The notes under the pieces: generated by a model
Databases searched by the model: none
Told to the model about the DNA's origin: nothing
What the model saw: the letters and a program-made list of their open reading frames with translations, nothing else
NCBI GenBank assembly: GCA_016866775.1
Contig: VGLJ01000019.1
Location: 1 to 64,000 of the forward strand
Length of the DNA: 64,000 nucleotides
Direction of reading: 5' to 3'
Source of the DNA: Candidatus Rokuibacteriota bacterium
GTDB taxonomy: Bacteria; Methylomirabilota; Methylomirabilia; Rokubacteriales; CSP1-6
Part shown: positions 44,125 through 53,679 of the stretch, piece by piece
Layout of the letters: each line of letters opens with the position of its first letter
Numbering within the stretch: position 1 is the stretch's first letter
Program-made: the position numbers and the translations under genes

Positions 44125-45293
44125 TCAGACCTCGCCGGCGAAGTAGACGCGCGGGTCGGACGCGCGCACCCGCGCCTCGGGGAGACCCAGCTCCCGCCGG
44201 ACGATGTTCGTGCCTTCGACGAGCGCGACACATTTGTAGTAGGCGATCCGCCGGCTGAGGCCCTCGCGGCCGAAGCCGCAGTCGGTCGTGACGACCAGCC
44301 GCTCGGGCGGGATGTACTCGAGCGCTTTCCGGATCAGACGCGCGACGTGCTCGGGGGGCTCGACGACGGTGTTGCAGTGGCTGATCACGCCGATCCCGAT
44401 CTTCTTGTCGGTCTTGTGCTTCGCGAAGAGCGGCAGATCTCGCCCGTCGGTGCTCGCGCACTCGAAGGTGATCACGTCGGCGTCGAGGGCGAGCAGGTAC
44501 GGCAACGCGCGCTCGTAGCTGGGCGTCTCCCAGTACACGCGCTGCTGGTTCGGATTGCCCCAGCGCGTGTGGACCCAGATCTCGGCGTCCACGCCGACGA
44601 GCTGGCGGTTGAACGCCTCGGTCAGGAACTCGAGCTCGGCGTCGGTGCAGTCCGGCCGCGTGGTTCGCCCGTGATGCGGCGGCTCCTCGACCCGGATGAG
44701 CGGACAGCCGGCGGCGCTGAGCTCGCGAAGCTCGGCGTTCATGATGTCCGAGAGATCGTTGATGAGCGCGCGATCGTCCTTGTAGTACTCGTCCCACAGC
44801 ATGCTCGCGAGCGCCGGCGCGCAGATCGTGCCGAACTTCACGGGCTTGTCCGTGAGACGCTGGGCGACCTTCCACAGCGCGGCGTACTCGAGGGGCCGCG
44901 ACTGAGACGCCGCTTCACGACGGCCGGCTGATACGCCTCCTGCACTTCCCAGAGGATCTTGCCGGGACGCAGGCCATGACGCGACATCCAGCCGCGCGAG
45001 GTATCGCGATGGCCCTCGATCCCGCCGAGCCGCTCGATCGGATAGAAGAACCACGACTTGCCGCCGACGGCGAGATCGAACCGGCTGTCGCCGTCGGTCA
45101 CGATGTCGAGGCCCGCGGATTCCTGCGCGTTGATGACTGCGGCCACCGCGTCGAGGTACTGCTCGCGGAACAGCGAGTCGCCCAGCGCGGTCTTGAACGA
45201 CTGGCCGCGGAGGCTCACGTCGTACCAGAGCGGCCGGGGGTACGACCCCGTGATCGCGGTCGTCAGCTTCTGGTCGCGGGTGATGCGCAGCAT
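44125..45293 (-). pseudogene. MetE C-terminal-domain-like protein, one frameshift
   Basis: From ATG 45293 the product reads like a cobalamin-independent methionine synthase domain (TTAITGSYPRPLWYDVSLRG, DIVTDGDSRFD) up to YQPAVVKRRLSRGP. It then continues in another frame with LEYAALWKVAQRLTDKPVKF to the stop at 44125. One missing base in the run of Gs at 44892-44895 (Cs on the coding strand) explains the break. Zinc ligands are present: His and Cys in SHCNTVVE and Cys in TTDCGFG. Such a homopolymer slip may be a sequencing error. The intact protein would have about 390 residues. Confidence 0.8.
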
Positions 45294-47579
45294 TCAGCGG
45301 GCTCCTTGCGCCTCTCGAAGCAGCGCGAGCACATGCGACGGGGTGAGCGGCAGGCTACGGACCGTCACGCCGAGCGCGTCGGCGACGGCGTTCGCGATCG
45401 CGGCGCCGGCGCCGACGGTGCCGTCCTCACCGGCGCCCTTGACGCCGAGCGGATTGACCGGCGACAGGTCGTCCTCGCCGAGGTGAATCTCGAACGGAGG
45501 CACGTCGGTCGCGGTCGGCAAGGCGTAGTCCATGAGGGTCGCCGTGAGCAGCTGGCCGTCGGCGGCGTACACGAGGTCCTCTTTCAACGCCGCGCCGAGG
45601 CCCTGCGCCGTCCCGCCCACGATCTGTCCGTCGACGAGCAGCGGATTGATCGCGCGTCCGATGTCGTGGTCGATCATGTAGCGGAGGATGGTCACGAGGC
45701 CCGTCTGCGGGTCGATCTCGACCTGGACCAGGTGGGCGCCGTGGCCGTAGGTCATCTTCTCCTGCTCATAGAACTCGAGGGCTTCGAGACCAGGCTCGCG
45801 CCCCGCGGCCAGCGCGCGTGTGACGGTCGCGGCCTTCGCGAGCTCGCGGAGCGAGACCGTCCGGTCGGGCACGCCTTTGACCTGCACGCGGCCCTCGCGA
45901 AGCTCGAGGTCCTTCGGATGCGCTTCGAGCTCGTGGCCGGCGAGGAGCAGGATCTTCTCGCGCACGCGCTCGGCCGCCCGCAGGACGGCATTGCCGCCCA
46001 TGACGGTGCCGCGACTCGCGAACGCGCCGCCGCCTCCGGGCAGTAGATCGGTATCGCCGTACCGCACCGTGACGTCCTCGCAGGAGACGGAGAGCGCGTC
46101 GGCGCAGATCTGCGCGAACACCGTCTCGACGCCCTGGCCCACCGACGGCACGCCGGTGGCGACGGTCACCCGCGCGGCTTCCCACGGACCCAGGCCGGAC
46201 TTCTCGACGACGTAGGCGAGGCCGATCCCGAGGTACCGGCCGCTCGCACGTGCCCGCATCTGCTCCTCGCGGAGCGAGGCATAGCCGAAGCGATCGAGCG
46301 CCCGACGGAACAGGCGCGGGAAATCGCCGCTGTCGAACACCACCTTGCGCCCCAGCGTGGTCGTGCCGACCTCGTAGGGCATCGCGTCGGACGTGACGAA
46401 GTTTCGGCTGCGGATCTCCGCCGGGTCGATGCCCGTCGCGCGCGCGGCCACGTCGATCACGCGCTCGCGCACGAAGTTCGCCTCGAATCGCCCCGGGCCC
46501 CGGTACGTGCCCGTCGGCGTCTTGTTGGTCACGACGCACGCGGCCTCGACACGGTAGTTCGGAATCCGGTAGGGCCCGGCGAGATACGCCGCCGTGTTGT
46601 TCGGGGCCGTCGCTCCGTGGGTCCGCACGTAGGCGCCCATGTCGGTCCAGAAGCGGTCGTCGAGGCCGAGGATCACGCCATCGCGCCGGAGAGCCACGAG
46701 CACCTCGTGGTGCTGCTGGCGTGAATGATTGGTCGCCATCAGGTGCTCGCGGCGATCCTCCACCCACTTCACGGGACGTCCCCTGCGCATCGCGAGCACG
46801 GGGACGAGGAAATCCTCCGGGTACAGCTCTCCCCGGACGCCGAACGCGCCGCCGACGTCGATCTGGTGGATGTGCACGCCGTGCTCGGGCAATCCAAGGT
46901 GGTCGGCGATGATCGTCCGGCTGAAGTACGGCACCTTGGTCATGCCCCAGAGCTCGAGCACCCGACGGCCGCTGTCCCACTCGGCCATCACCCCGCGCGT
47001 CTCCATCGGCACCGCGGTGTGGCGCTGCACGTCGAACGTCTCGCGCACGACCGCGTGCGCCTCGCGGATCGCGGATTCGATGTCACCGACCACCTGACGG
47101 AAGCTCGCGGCGACGTTCGTCCCGACGGCCTCGAAGAGCAGCGGCGACCCGGCGGCCGCTGCGCGCGCGTCGACGACGGCGGGAAGCGCCTCGTACTCGA
47201 CCTCGATCCGGTCGAGGGCGTCCTCCGCGCGGTAACGATCGTCCGCGGCGACCACCGCGATCGGATCACCGACGTATCGAACCCGGTCCTGAGCGAGCGG
47301 GTACTGGAGGAATCGGCTCATGATGCCGCGATCCGACATGCGCATCGGGATCGGCCGGTGGAGCGCGGGCGCGTCCTTGTACGTGAGGACGTCCACGACG
47401 CCGGGGGCTGAGCGCGCGCGCGATGCGTCGAGGCGAACGATGCGCGCGTGGGCGTGGGGGCTGCGCAGGACCGCGACGTGGAGCATCCCGGGGCGGTCGA
47501 CGTCTCCGACAAAGCGCCCCGCACCCTGGATGAACCGCTCGTCCTCGCGACGGCGTACGCTCTGGCCGACGTATCCCAT
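45294..47579 (-). CDS. Xanthine dehydrogenase-family molybdopterin subunit (CoxL-like), orphan
   Basis: 761 residues from ATG 47579 (MGYVGQSVRRREDERFIQG). Molybdenum-cofactor regions include QIDVGGAFGVRG, TPTGTYRGPGRFEANF and PGGGGAFASRGTVMGGNAVL. The catalytic Glu is in GVKGAGEDGTVGAG. The loop where true CO dehydrogenase has AYRCSFR reads TYRGPGRF, so this is not form I CODH. The FAD and [2Fe-2S] subunits normally encoded alongside are not in the window. The MetE-like gene starts directly after its stop. Confidence 0.9.
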   Translation of the reverse strand: MGYVGQSVRRREDERFIQGAGRFVGDVDRPGMLHVAVLRSPHAHARIVRLDASRARSAPGVVDVLTYKDAPALHRPIPMRMSDRGIMSRFLQYPLAQDRVRYVGDPIAVVAADDRYRAEDALDRIEVEYEALPAVVDARAAAAGSPLLFEAVGTNVAASFRQVVGDIESAIREAHAVVRETFDVQRHTAVPMETRGVMAEWDSGRRVLELWGMTKVPYFSRTIIADHLGLPEHGVHIHQIDVGGAFGVRGELYPEDFLVPVLAMRRGRPVKWVEDRREHLMATNHSRQQHHEVLVALRRDGVILGLDDRFWTDMGAYVRTHGATAPNNTAAYLAGPYRIPNYRVEAACVVTNKTPTGTYRGPGRFEANFVRERVIDVAARATGIDPAEIRSRNFVTSDAMPYEVGTTTLGRKVVFDSGDFPRLFRRALDRFGYASLREEQMRARASGRYLGIGLAYVVEKSGLGPWEAARVTVATGVPSVGQGVETVFAQICADALSVSCEDVTVRYGDTDLLPGGGGAFASRGTVMGGNAVLRAAERVREKILLLAGHELEAHPKDLELREGRVQVKGVPDRTVSLRELAKAATVTRALAAGREPGLEALEFYEQEKMTYGHGAHLVQVEIDPQTGLVTILRYMIDHDIGRAINPLLVDGQIVGGTAQGLGAALKEDLVYAADGQLLTATLMDYALPTATDVPPFEIHLGEDDLSPVNPLGVKGAGEDGTVGAGAAIANAVADALGVTVRSLPLTPSHVLALLREAQGAR

Positions 47580-47640
47580 GGCTCGCGGTGCCGGGCATCG
47601 TAGCACCGGTCAGTGGTACGTTTTCTGCGGAGGGATCACG

Positions 47641-48867
47641 ATGAGCGACAACTGCCAGGATCTGGAATTTCTCGCCGGCTTCCGCGTGGTCGACTTCACC
47701 CAGTTCGAGGCGGGGCCCTCGTGCACGGAGGCGCTCGCGTGGCTCGGCGCGGAGGTCGTCAAGATCGAGAACCCGAAGACGGGCGATCCCGCCCGCCGGG
47801 TCATGCCGGGCAAGGAGCCCGACGACCCCTGGTACTTCCACATGTTCAACGCGAACAAGAAGTCGCTGACGGTCGATCTCAAGTCGCCGCGCGGGCTCGC
47901 GCTCGTGAAGGAGCTCTTGAAGAAGGCGGACGTCACGATCGAGAACATGGCGCCGGGTACCATCGAGCGCCTCGGCCTCGGGTACGAGGAGGTCAGGACG
48001 CTCAACCCGCGCATCATCTACTGCTCGATCCAGGGGTTCGGCACCGGCAGCCCGTACGAGAAGGGCCTCGCGTTCGACATGATCGCGCAGGCCGCCGGCG
48101 GCACGATCAGCGTGACCGGCGAGCCCGACCGGCCGCCGGTCAAGCCCGGCGTGAGCCTCGGCGACACCGGCACCGGGATGCTGATGGCGATCACGATCCT
48201 CGGCGCCTACATCGAGCGGCAGCGCACGGGGCAGGGGCGGCGCCTGCAGGTCGCGATGCAGGACGCGATGCTGCACTACATGCGCACCTGCTTCGCGGTG
48301 CAGGCGAAGACGGGGAAGGCGGCGGCCCGGCGCGGCGGCAAGAGCGTGATGGGCGCCAACTCGCCGTCCGGCCTCTATCAATGCAAGCCCTACGGTCCCA
48401 ACGACTGGATCTACGTGATGACGAGCGGCGCCAACCCCGAGCACTGGGCGCGGCTGATGAAGCTCTTCGGGCGCGAGGAGCTCATTGACGATCCGCGCTA
48501 CAACACCACCGCGGTACGGCGCGAGCGGGAGGCGGAGGTGGACGCGATCGTCACCGAGTGGACGCGCAAGCACACCAAGGAAGAGGCCATGACGCTGATC
48601 AGCGGCGTCGGCGTGCCGGCGGGCGCCGTCTTCGACACGATGGAGCTGCAGAACGAGCCGAGCTTCGAGAAGCGCGGGATCATGCAGGTGATGGAGCACG
48701 CGCGCGGGCCGTTCAAGATGCCGGCGTGGCCGGTGCGCGTGGACGGCAAGCCGCCGCGCGTGACCGCGTCGCCGCTGCTCGGCGAGCACACCGCGGATGT
48801 GCTGCACGCGTGGCTCGGCATCGGCGCCGACGAGGTCGCGGCGCTCAAGAAGGAGGGCGTGCTGTAA
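47641..48867 (+). CDS. CaiB/BaiF family CoA-transferase (copy 3)
   Basis: 408 residues from ATG 47641, preceded by GGAGGG. It has GFRVVDFTQFEAGPSCTEAL and the active-site Asp in LGDTGTGMLMAI. It is a close paralog of copy 2 at 36503 (same length, near-identical blocks), and more distant from copy 1. The monooxygenase gene follows two bases after its stop. Confidence 0.93.
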   Translation: MSDNCQDLEFLAGFRVVDFTQFEAGPSCTEALAWLGAEVVKIENPKTGDPARRVMPGKEPDDPWYFHMFNANKKSLTVDLKSPRGLALVKELLKKADVTIENMAPGTIERLGLGYEEVRTLNPRIIYCSIQGFGTGSPYEKGLAFDMIAQAAGGTISVTGEPDRPPVKPGVSLGDTGTGMLMAITILGAYIERQRTGQGRRLQVAMQDAMLHYMRTCFAVQAKTGKAAARRGGKSVMGANSPSGLYQCKPYGPNDWIYVMTSGANPEHWARLMKLFGREELIDDPRYNTTAVRREREAEVDAIVTEWTRKHTKEEAMTLISGVGVPAGAVFDTMELQNEPSFEKRGIMQVMEHARGPFKMPAWPVRVDGKPPRVTASPLLGEHTADVLHAWLGIGADEVAALKKEGVL

Positions 48868-48869
48868 CC

Positions 48870-50171
48870 ATGGCCGCGCGACGCGAGATGCATTTCGGCG
48901 TGTTCGTCCTCGGCACCGGCAACCACTCCGCCGGGTGGCGGTACGAGGGCGCCGCGACCAGCAACAACGACCTGTCCGTCATCCAGGAGATCGCGCGCGA
49001 GGCCGAGCGCGGCAAGTTCGACCTCGTGTTCGTCTCCGACGGGCTCGCCATGGATCCCGGCGATCATCCGTCGTTCATGTGCCGCTTCGAGCCGACCTCG
49101 CTCATCTCAGCGCTCAGCATGTCGACCACGCACGTCGGGCTGGGCGCGACCGTCTCGACCACGTTCGGCGAGCCGTATCACGTGGCGCGCACGTTCGCGT
49201 CCATCGACCACATCTCGAAGGGCCGCGCCGCGTGGAACGTCGTGACGACCTCGGGCGGCAAGGCCGCGCTCAACTTCAGCCGCGAAGAGCACATGGAGCA
49301 CGACCTGCGCTACGAGCGTGCCGAGGAGTTCGTCGACGTCGTGAAAGGGCTGTGGGACTGCTGGGACGAGGGCGCGATCGTCGCCGACAAGGCCACGGGA
49401 ACGTACCTCGATCCCGCGAAGGTCCGCCCGCTGAACCACAAGGGCCGCTTCTTCCAGGTGAAGGGCCCGATGAGCATGTCGCGCTCTCCGCAGGGCCATC
49501 CGGTCATCATCCAGGCCGGTGGCTCTGGGCCCGGGCTCGAGCTGGCAGCCCGGACCGCGGACGTGGTGTTCTCGGTCGTGCAGGAGCTGCCCAGCGCGAA
49601 GATCGCGTATCGCGATCTGAAGGCGCGCATGGCGAAGTCCGGCCGCACGCCGGATCAGGTCACGGTGCTGCCGGGCGTGATGCCGATCATCGGGAGCACC
49701 GAGGCCGAGGCGCGGGACAAGCTTTCGCTGCTCCAGAGCTGGATCTCGCCGACCAATGCGTTGACGCTCGTGAGTGGTCGGATCGGCTACGACGTGACCG
49801 GGTTCCCCCTCGACGAGCCCGTGCCCGCCCCGCCCCCGGGAGGGCACAGCCAGACCTTCCACCGCGTGCTCTACGAATACGCGAAGCGCGAGAACATGAC
49901 GCTCCGCGATCTCTACAACCTGACCGCGGCGGCGCGCGGGCACTGGGTGCTCTGCGGAACGCCGAAGCGGATCGCCGACACGCTCGAGGAATGGTTCGTC
50001 GAGGAAGCGGCCGACGGGTTCAACGTCCTCCCGCCGTACTTTCCGGGCGCGCTGGCCGACTTCGTCGACCTCGTGGTGCCGGAGCTTCAGGCGCGCGGGC
50101 TGTTCCGGCGAGAGTACGAGGGGACGACGCTACGCGACCACTTCGGGCTGCCGCGCGTGGCGGCGCGTTAG
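48870..50171 (+). CDS. NtaA/SnaA/DszA-type FMNH2-dependent monooxygenase (LLM class, copy 5)
   Basis: 433 residues from ATG 48870. MHFGVFVLGTGNHSAGWRYE, AAWNVVTTSGGKAALNF and VIIQAGGSGPGLELAARTAD identify the NtaA/DszA branch. It is transcribed with the CoA-transferase two bases upstream, which suggests that a CoA thioester or its product is the substrate path, though this is inference. The stop overlaps that of the convergent flavoprotein gene. Confidence 0.92.
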   Translation: MAARREMHFGVFVLGTGNHSAGWRYEGAATSNNDLSVIQEIAREAERGKFDLVFVSDGLAMDPGDHPSFMCRFEPTSLISALSMSTTHVGLGATVSTTFGEPYHVARTFASIDHISKGRAAWNVVTTSGGKAALNFSREEHMEHDLRYERAEEFVDVVKGLWDCWDEGAIVADKATGTYLDPAKVRPLNHKGRFFQVKGPMSMSRSPQGHPVIIQAGGSGPGLELAARTADVVFSVVQELPSAKIAYRDLKARMAKSGRTPDQVTVLPGVMPIIGSTEAEARDKLSLLQSWISPTNALTLVSGRIGYDVTGFPLDEPVPAPPPGGHSQTFHRVLYEYAKRENMTLRDLYNLTAAARGHWVLCGTPKRIADTLEEWFVEEAADGFNVLPPYFPGALADFVDLVVPELQARGLFRREYEGTTLRDHFGLPRVAAR

Positions 50172-51382
50172 CGAAGCCGCGGACCCGGATCCATCCCGAG
50201 GAACACGCGGCCGCCCATCGGGTACCACTCCGGCAACAGCGTCACTGCCTGGCCCACGACCTGGAGATCGCGCCAGCACTCGGCGATCCGGCTCTCGCGC
50301 CGGTACGACGTGCTGCCACCGTGCCGGTACATCAGGTCCATCGCCTCGCGCGCGCTGTCGGCGGCGTGCGTGGCGGCCAGCCGGCACCGCGCGCGTTGCT
50401 CGAGCGTGGTGTCTCCGCCCGCCGCGACGGTGTTCCAGAGCTCGGTGACCATCGCGGTGCGGTAGGCGCGACCGGCGTTGAGCATCGTGTCGGCACGGCC
50501 GATCGCGTCCTGGACCTGCGGATTCTCGCAAAGCCGCGCGGTCCGGCCGCGCGGCGTCTTCTCGCCCGCGAGCTCGATGAACGCGTCGATGCCGGCGCGC
50601 GCGATGCCGGTGATCACCGCGCTGTGGTGCGGACCCACCCACGCCTGCGCGGGGAGCGCGAACGAGATCCCCGGCCAGTGACTCCACTGGTTGTCGAGCG
50701 GGACACCGTGGTGGACCATCGTTCGCCGCTCCGGCAGGAAGACGTCGTCGACGGTCCAGTCGAAGCTGCCGGTCGCGCGCAGTCCCGACACGTCCCAGCT
50801 TCCCTCGACGAGCTGCACTTCCGAGCGCGCGAACACGCCGCGCCAGTAGACGGAGGTGCCGTCCGGGCTCCGCCGCACCGTGTCGCAGTCGAAGATCTGG
50901 AAGCTGCCGAGCATCCAGGGACTTTCCTGGCAGCCCGTGCCGAACGGCCAGCGACCGGTGACGCGGTAGCCACCCTCGACGGGCACGGCGCGTCCGCCGC
51001 CCTGCACGGCGGTGCCGGCGACCGCGGTGTCGACGCCCGGCGCGTAGATCTCCTTGATGCCTTCGTCCGGCAGGCCGAGCGAGACGAGCTGGGCGATGTT
51101 GTTGTTGCAGACGTTCCAGCCCACCGAGCCCGCGGCCGAGGACAGGATCTCGACGACGCGCAGGTAGGTCAACGGATCGACCTGCAGGCCCCCCAGCTGA
51201 CGCGGCCTCACCATGCGGTAAAAGCCCGCGGCGTGAAACCGCTCGACCAGCGCCTTGGGCAAGCGTTGCTCGCGCTCGAGCTCGTCGTGATAGCCGCGGA
51301 TCACTGGCCGCAGCGCCGCCGCGGCCCGGACCACGGGGTGCCCCTCGATGTCGGCCGGCAAGCGGTCGTCTTCTGCGATCAT
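50168..51382 (-). CDS. Acyl-CoA dehydrogenase-like flavoprotein (copy 2)
   Basis: 404 residues from ATG 51382. It has FHAAGFYRMVRPRQLGGLQV, GGYRVTGRWPFGTGCQ and a C-terminal CWRDLQVVGQAVTLLPEWY. It is related to the protein at 208-1368 and to the flavin-dependent monooxygenase branch of this superfamily. The convergent neighbour is a monooxygenase and the divergent one is NudC, 28 bases away. Confidence 0.85.
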   Translation of the reverse strand: MIAEDDRLPADIEGHPVVRAAAALRPVIRGYHDELEREQRLPKALVERFHAAGFYRMVRPRQLGGLQVDPLTYLRVVEILSSAAGSVGWNVCNNNIAQLVSLGLPDEGIKEIYAPGVDTAVAGTAVQGGGRAVPVEGGYRVTGRWPFGTGCQESPWMLGSFQIFDCDTVRRSPDGTSVYWRGVFARSEVQLVEGSWDVSGLRATGSFDWTVDDVFLPERRTMVHHGVPLDNQWSHWPGISFALPAQAWVGPHHSAVITGIARAGIDAFIELAGEKTPRGRTARLCENPQVQDAIGRADTMLNAGRAYRTAMVTELWNTVAAGGDTTLEQRARCRLAATHAADSAREAMDLMYRHGGSTSYRRESRIAECWRDLQVVGQAVTLLPEWYPMGGRVFLGMDPGPRLR

Positions 51383-51410
51383 GCCGGCAAATGATAACGG
51401 AGACCTGCTG

Positions 51411-52346
51411 ATGAGTTCCACCGAGGACGTGTATTGCTTCGGCGGCAACCCGCTCGATCGCGCCAGCGAGCGCCGCAATGATCGCGCGCGGGTGGCCGGG
51501 CTCCTCGCCGACCCGGAGACGCGGGTCCTGCCGGTGCGCGACCTGAAGCCGTTCACGCGCGGCAAAGCGGCGCCGGCGCTCGACTGGCAGCCCGTGGCGC
51601 CGTGGCGCGACCACATCGACACGGGCGCGACGGTGATCTTCCTCGGACTGGGCGAGGGCCACGCCCATCTCGCGGTCGACGCGACCGGGGCGAGCGTCGC
51701 GCCCGACATCGACACCGAGCTGATCGACGTGCGCGCCCTCGCCCCGGCGATCGCCGCCGGCGAGGCCGCCATCCTCGCCGAGGCCCGGTCGCTGCTCGAC
51801 TGGCACGCGCGTCATCGCTTCTGCGCCCAGTGCGGGTCGCCGACGACGCTCGCCTCCGCGGGGTGGTTGAGACGCTGCCCGGACTGCCGCGCCTCACACC
51901 ACCCGCGAACTGATCCCGTGGTGATCATGCTCGCCATTCGCGGTGAGCGCGCCCTGCTCGGCCGCAACCGCCGGCGCGCGGGCGCGAGGTTCTCGTGCCT
52001 CGCCGGCTACGTCGAGCCGGGAGAAACCCTGGAAGAGGCGGTGCGGCGTGAGGTCCGCGAGGAGGCGGGGATCCGGTGCGGGCGCACGCGCTACGTGGCC
52101 GCGCAACCGTGGCCGTTCCCGTCGACGCTGATGATCGGATTTCTCGCGGAGGCCTTGACGGAGGAGATCACCGTCGATTCCGAAGAGATCGCCGAGGCGC
52201 GGTGGTTCAGCCGCGACGAGATCCGCGAGATGGTGGCGCGGGCCGCCGCCGGCGCCGACGATCCGGCGCAGGTGTCGCTGCCGGCGCCCATCGCGATCGC
52301 CCATCACATCTGCCGCCGATGGTCGAGCGGCCTCGACGACGTGTGA
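51411..52346 (+). CDS. nudC: NADH pyrophosphatase, Nudix hydrolase NudC
   Basis: 311 residues from ATG 51411. The zinc ribbon is CAQCG and CPDCR around residues 140-165. The Nudix box GYVEPGETLEEAVRREVREE then AGI is complete, and the NudC-type SQPWPFPxS motif reads AQPWPFPSTLM. It hydrolyses NAD(H) and can remove NAD caps from RNA in other bacteria. Confidence 0.94.
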   Translation: MSSTEDVYCFGGNPLDRASERRNDRARVAGLLADPETRVLPVRDLKPFTRGKAAPALDWQPVAPWRDHIDTGATVIFLGLGEGHAHLAVDATGASVAPDIDTELIDVRALAPAIAAGEAAILAEARSLLDWHARHRFCAQCGSPTTLASAGWLRRCPDCRASHHPRTDPVVIMLAIRGERALLGRNRRRAGARFSCLAGYVEPGETLEEAVRREVREEAGIRCGRTRYVAAQPWPFPSTLMIGFLAEALTEEITVDSEEIAEARWFSRDEIREMVARAAAGADDPAQVSLPAPIAIAHHICRRWSSGLDDV

Positions 52347-52362
52347 CGCGCGCGGCCGGGCT

Positions 52363-52737
52363 TCAGCCGTCGCCGCAGCCGGCTCGATCGAACGATTCGA
52401 TGGAGACGCGGTACGTCGCGCCGGCCGCGGGAACGGCGGCCTCGAAGTACGCGCGATCCCGGTACGCGATGGTTCCCGGGACCCAGGCGACCCGCGTCAC
52501 GACCGGGCGCGCGCTCGCGTCGAGCTGCTCGATCCGCAGCTGGATCTTTTCCGCGCGCAAGTGGTGGTCGTTGTACACGTAGCCACGCACCACGGCCTTC
52601 GCGCCGCGCGCGACGGTCTCCCACGCGACGCGCAGCTCGGTGACCGGCGTCGCGGACACCGCCAGCGCTCGCGTTCCTCCGAAGCCCGCGGTGATCAGCG
52701 TCACCAGGCCGGCGATCACGATTGCGCGCATGTTCAT
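52363..52737 (-). CDS. Exported hypothetical protein
   Basis: 124 residues with a signal peptide (MRAIVIAGLVTLITAGFGGT, cleaved near ALA). The mature part, VVRGYVYNDHHLRAEKIQLR and ASIESFDRAG-like strands, suggests a small beta-sandwich similar to FxLYD domains. It is the last gene of the 54942-52363 minus-strand run. Function unknown. Confidence 0.65.
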   Translation of the reverse strand: MNMRAIVIAGLVTLITAGFGGTRALAVSATPVTELRVAWETVARGAKAVVRGYVYNDHHLRAEKIQLRIEQLDASARPVVTRVAWVPGTIAYRDRAYFEAAVPAAGATYRVSIESFDRAGCGDG

Positions 52738-52753
52738 CGTCCCCCTGTGGATC

Positions 52754-53191
52754 CTACTTCTTCGCGGCGAGCTGGTCGCGGATTCCCCGCAGCGCCAGCG
52801 CGTAGCCGGCGATGCCGAAGCCCGCGACCACGCTCTGGCTCACCGCCGCCGTCTGCGAGGCCGGCCCGCGGCGGATCGGATTGGAGATGTGGACCTCGGT
52901 CGTGGGGAACTTGACCTGCGAGATGGCCGCGACGAGCGCCGGATAGCCGGTGCCGAATGCCGCCGGGTTGAAGATCGCGGCATCGAAGCCTTGCTCGCTG
53001 GCGGCGTAGATCCTGTTGACGATCTCGCCCTCGAGGTTCGAGTGGAAGATCTCGACGTCGACGCCGAGCTCCTTCGCGTAGCCGCGGATGCGCTCGTCGT
53101 ATTCGGGCAGGGTCATCGGCCCGAAGATGTCGAGCTGGACCTTGCCGCGCATGTTCATGCCGGCGCCGTGGATCACCAGGATCTTGGGCAT
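52754..53191 (-). CDS. Type II 3-dehydroquinate dehydratase-like protein with altered active site
   Basis: 145 residues with the AroQ fold: KILVIHGAGMN, FHSNLEGEIVNRIYAA, FNPAAFGTGYPALVAAI and TEVHISNPI. The EVHxSN histidine is kept, but the lid loop that normally contains an Arg and a catalytic Tyr (xLGxRxPxxYG) reads MRGKVQLDIFG, and NPGAYTH is NPAAFGT. It is therefore probably not a functional shikimate-pathway enzyme and may act on another substrate. Confidence 0.8.
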   Translation of the reverse strand: MPKILVIHGAGMNMRGKVQLDIFGPMTLPEYDERIRGYAKELGVDVEIFHSNLEGEIVNRIYAASEQGFDAAIFNPAAFGTGYPALVAAISQVKFPTTEVHISNPIRRGPASQTAAVSQSVVAGFGIAGYALALRGIRDQLAAKK

Positions 53192-53210
53192 GCTCGCCTC
53201 CGTGGGGCGC

Positions 53211-53666
53211 TCAGTATTTCCCGCCGAGCTTGCTGTGGTCCCAGCTGATGACCTTGTGCGGGACGATCTTCAGGACGACGCGCTTCGGCGCGCTGGCGAC
53301 GGCGCCGGGCTGCGGCGCTGACGGGCGCGCTTGCGCCTGCCCGCGCGACGCGAACACCGCCTTCACCGCGGCCTCGCCTTCGAGGATCTCGCAGTGGCCG
53401 CGCACCATCACGCCGCGCAGGTCGCCGTAGCTGTCGCCCGTCTCGACCATCAGCGCCACCTTGGGATTGCGCCGGACGTTCACGACCTTCTGCGCCTTCC
53501 CGTAGGACGTCATGTAGAACGCGCCGTCCTTGGCGAAGTAGTTCATCGCGACGACGTGCGGGAACCCGTCCCTGTCGATCGTCGCGAGCGCGGCCTTCTT
53601 GTGCTCGCGAAAGAACGTGGCCTGCTCGTCGGGACTCAGCTGGATATGCTGGCGTCGGCTCGGCAT
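53211..53666 (-). CDS. Pyridoxamine 5'-phosphate oxidase-like flavin/F420-binding protein
   Basis: 151 residues. FFREHKKAALATIDRDGFPH, then TSYGKAQKVVNVRRNPKVAL and VRGHCEILEG are the split-barrel motifs of the PNPOx-like superfamily. Such proteins bind FMN or F420 and reduce or oxidise small substrates. It lies 13 bases after the MFS gene and 19 before the AroQ-like gene, in one operon. Confidence 0.85.
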   Translation of the reverse strand: MPSRRQHIQLSPDEQATFFREHKKAALATIDRDGFPHVVAMNYFAKDGAFYMTSYGKAQKVVNVRRNPKVALMVETGDSYGDLRGVMVRGHCEILEGEAAVKAVFASRGQAQARPSAPQPGAVASAPKRVVLKIVPHKVISWDHSKLGGKY

Positions 53667-53679
53667 CCGTGCCTCCTCC

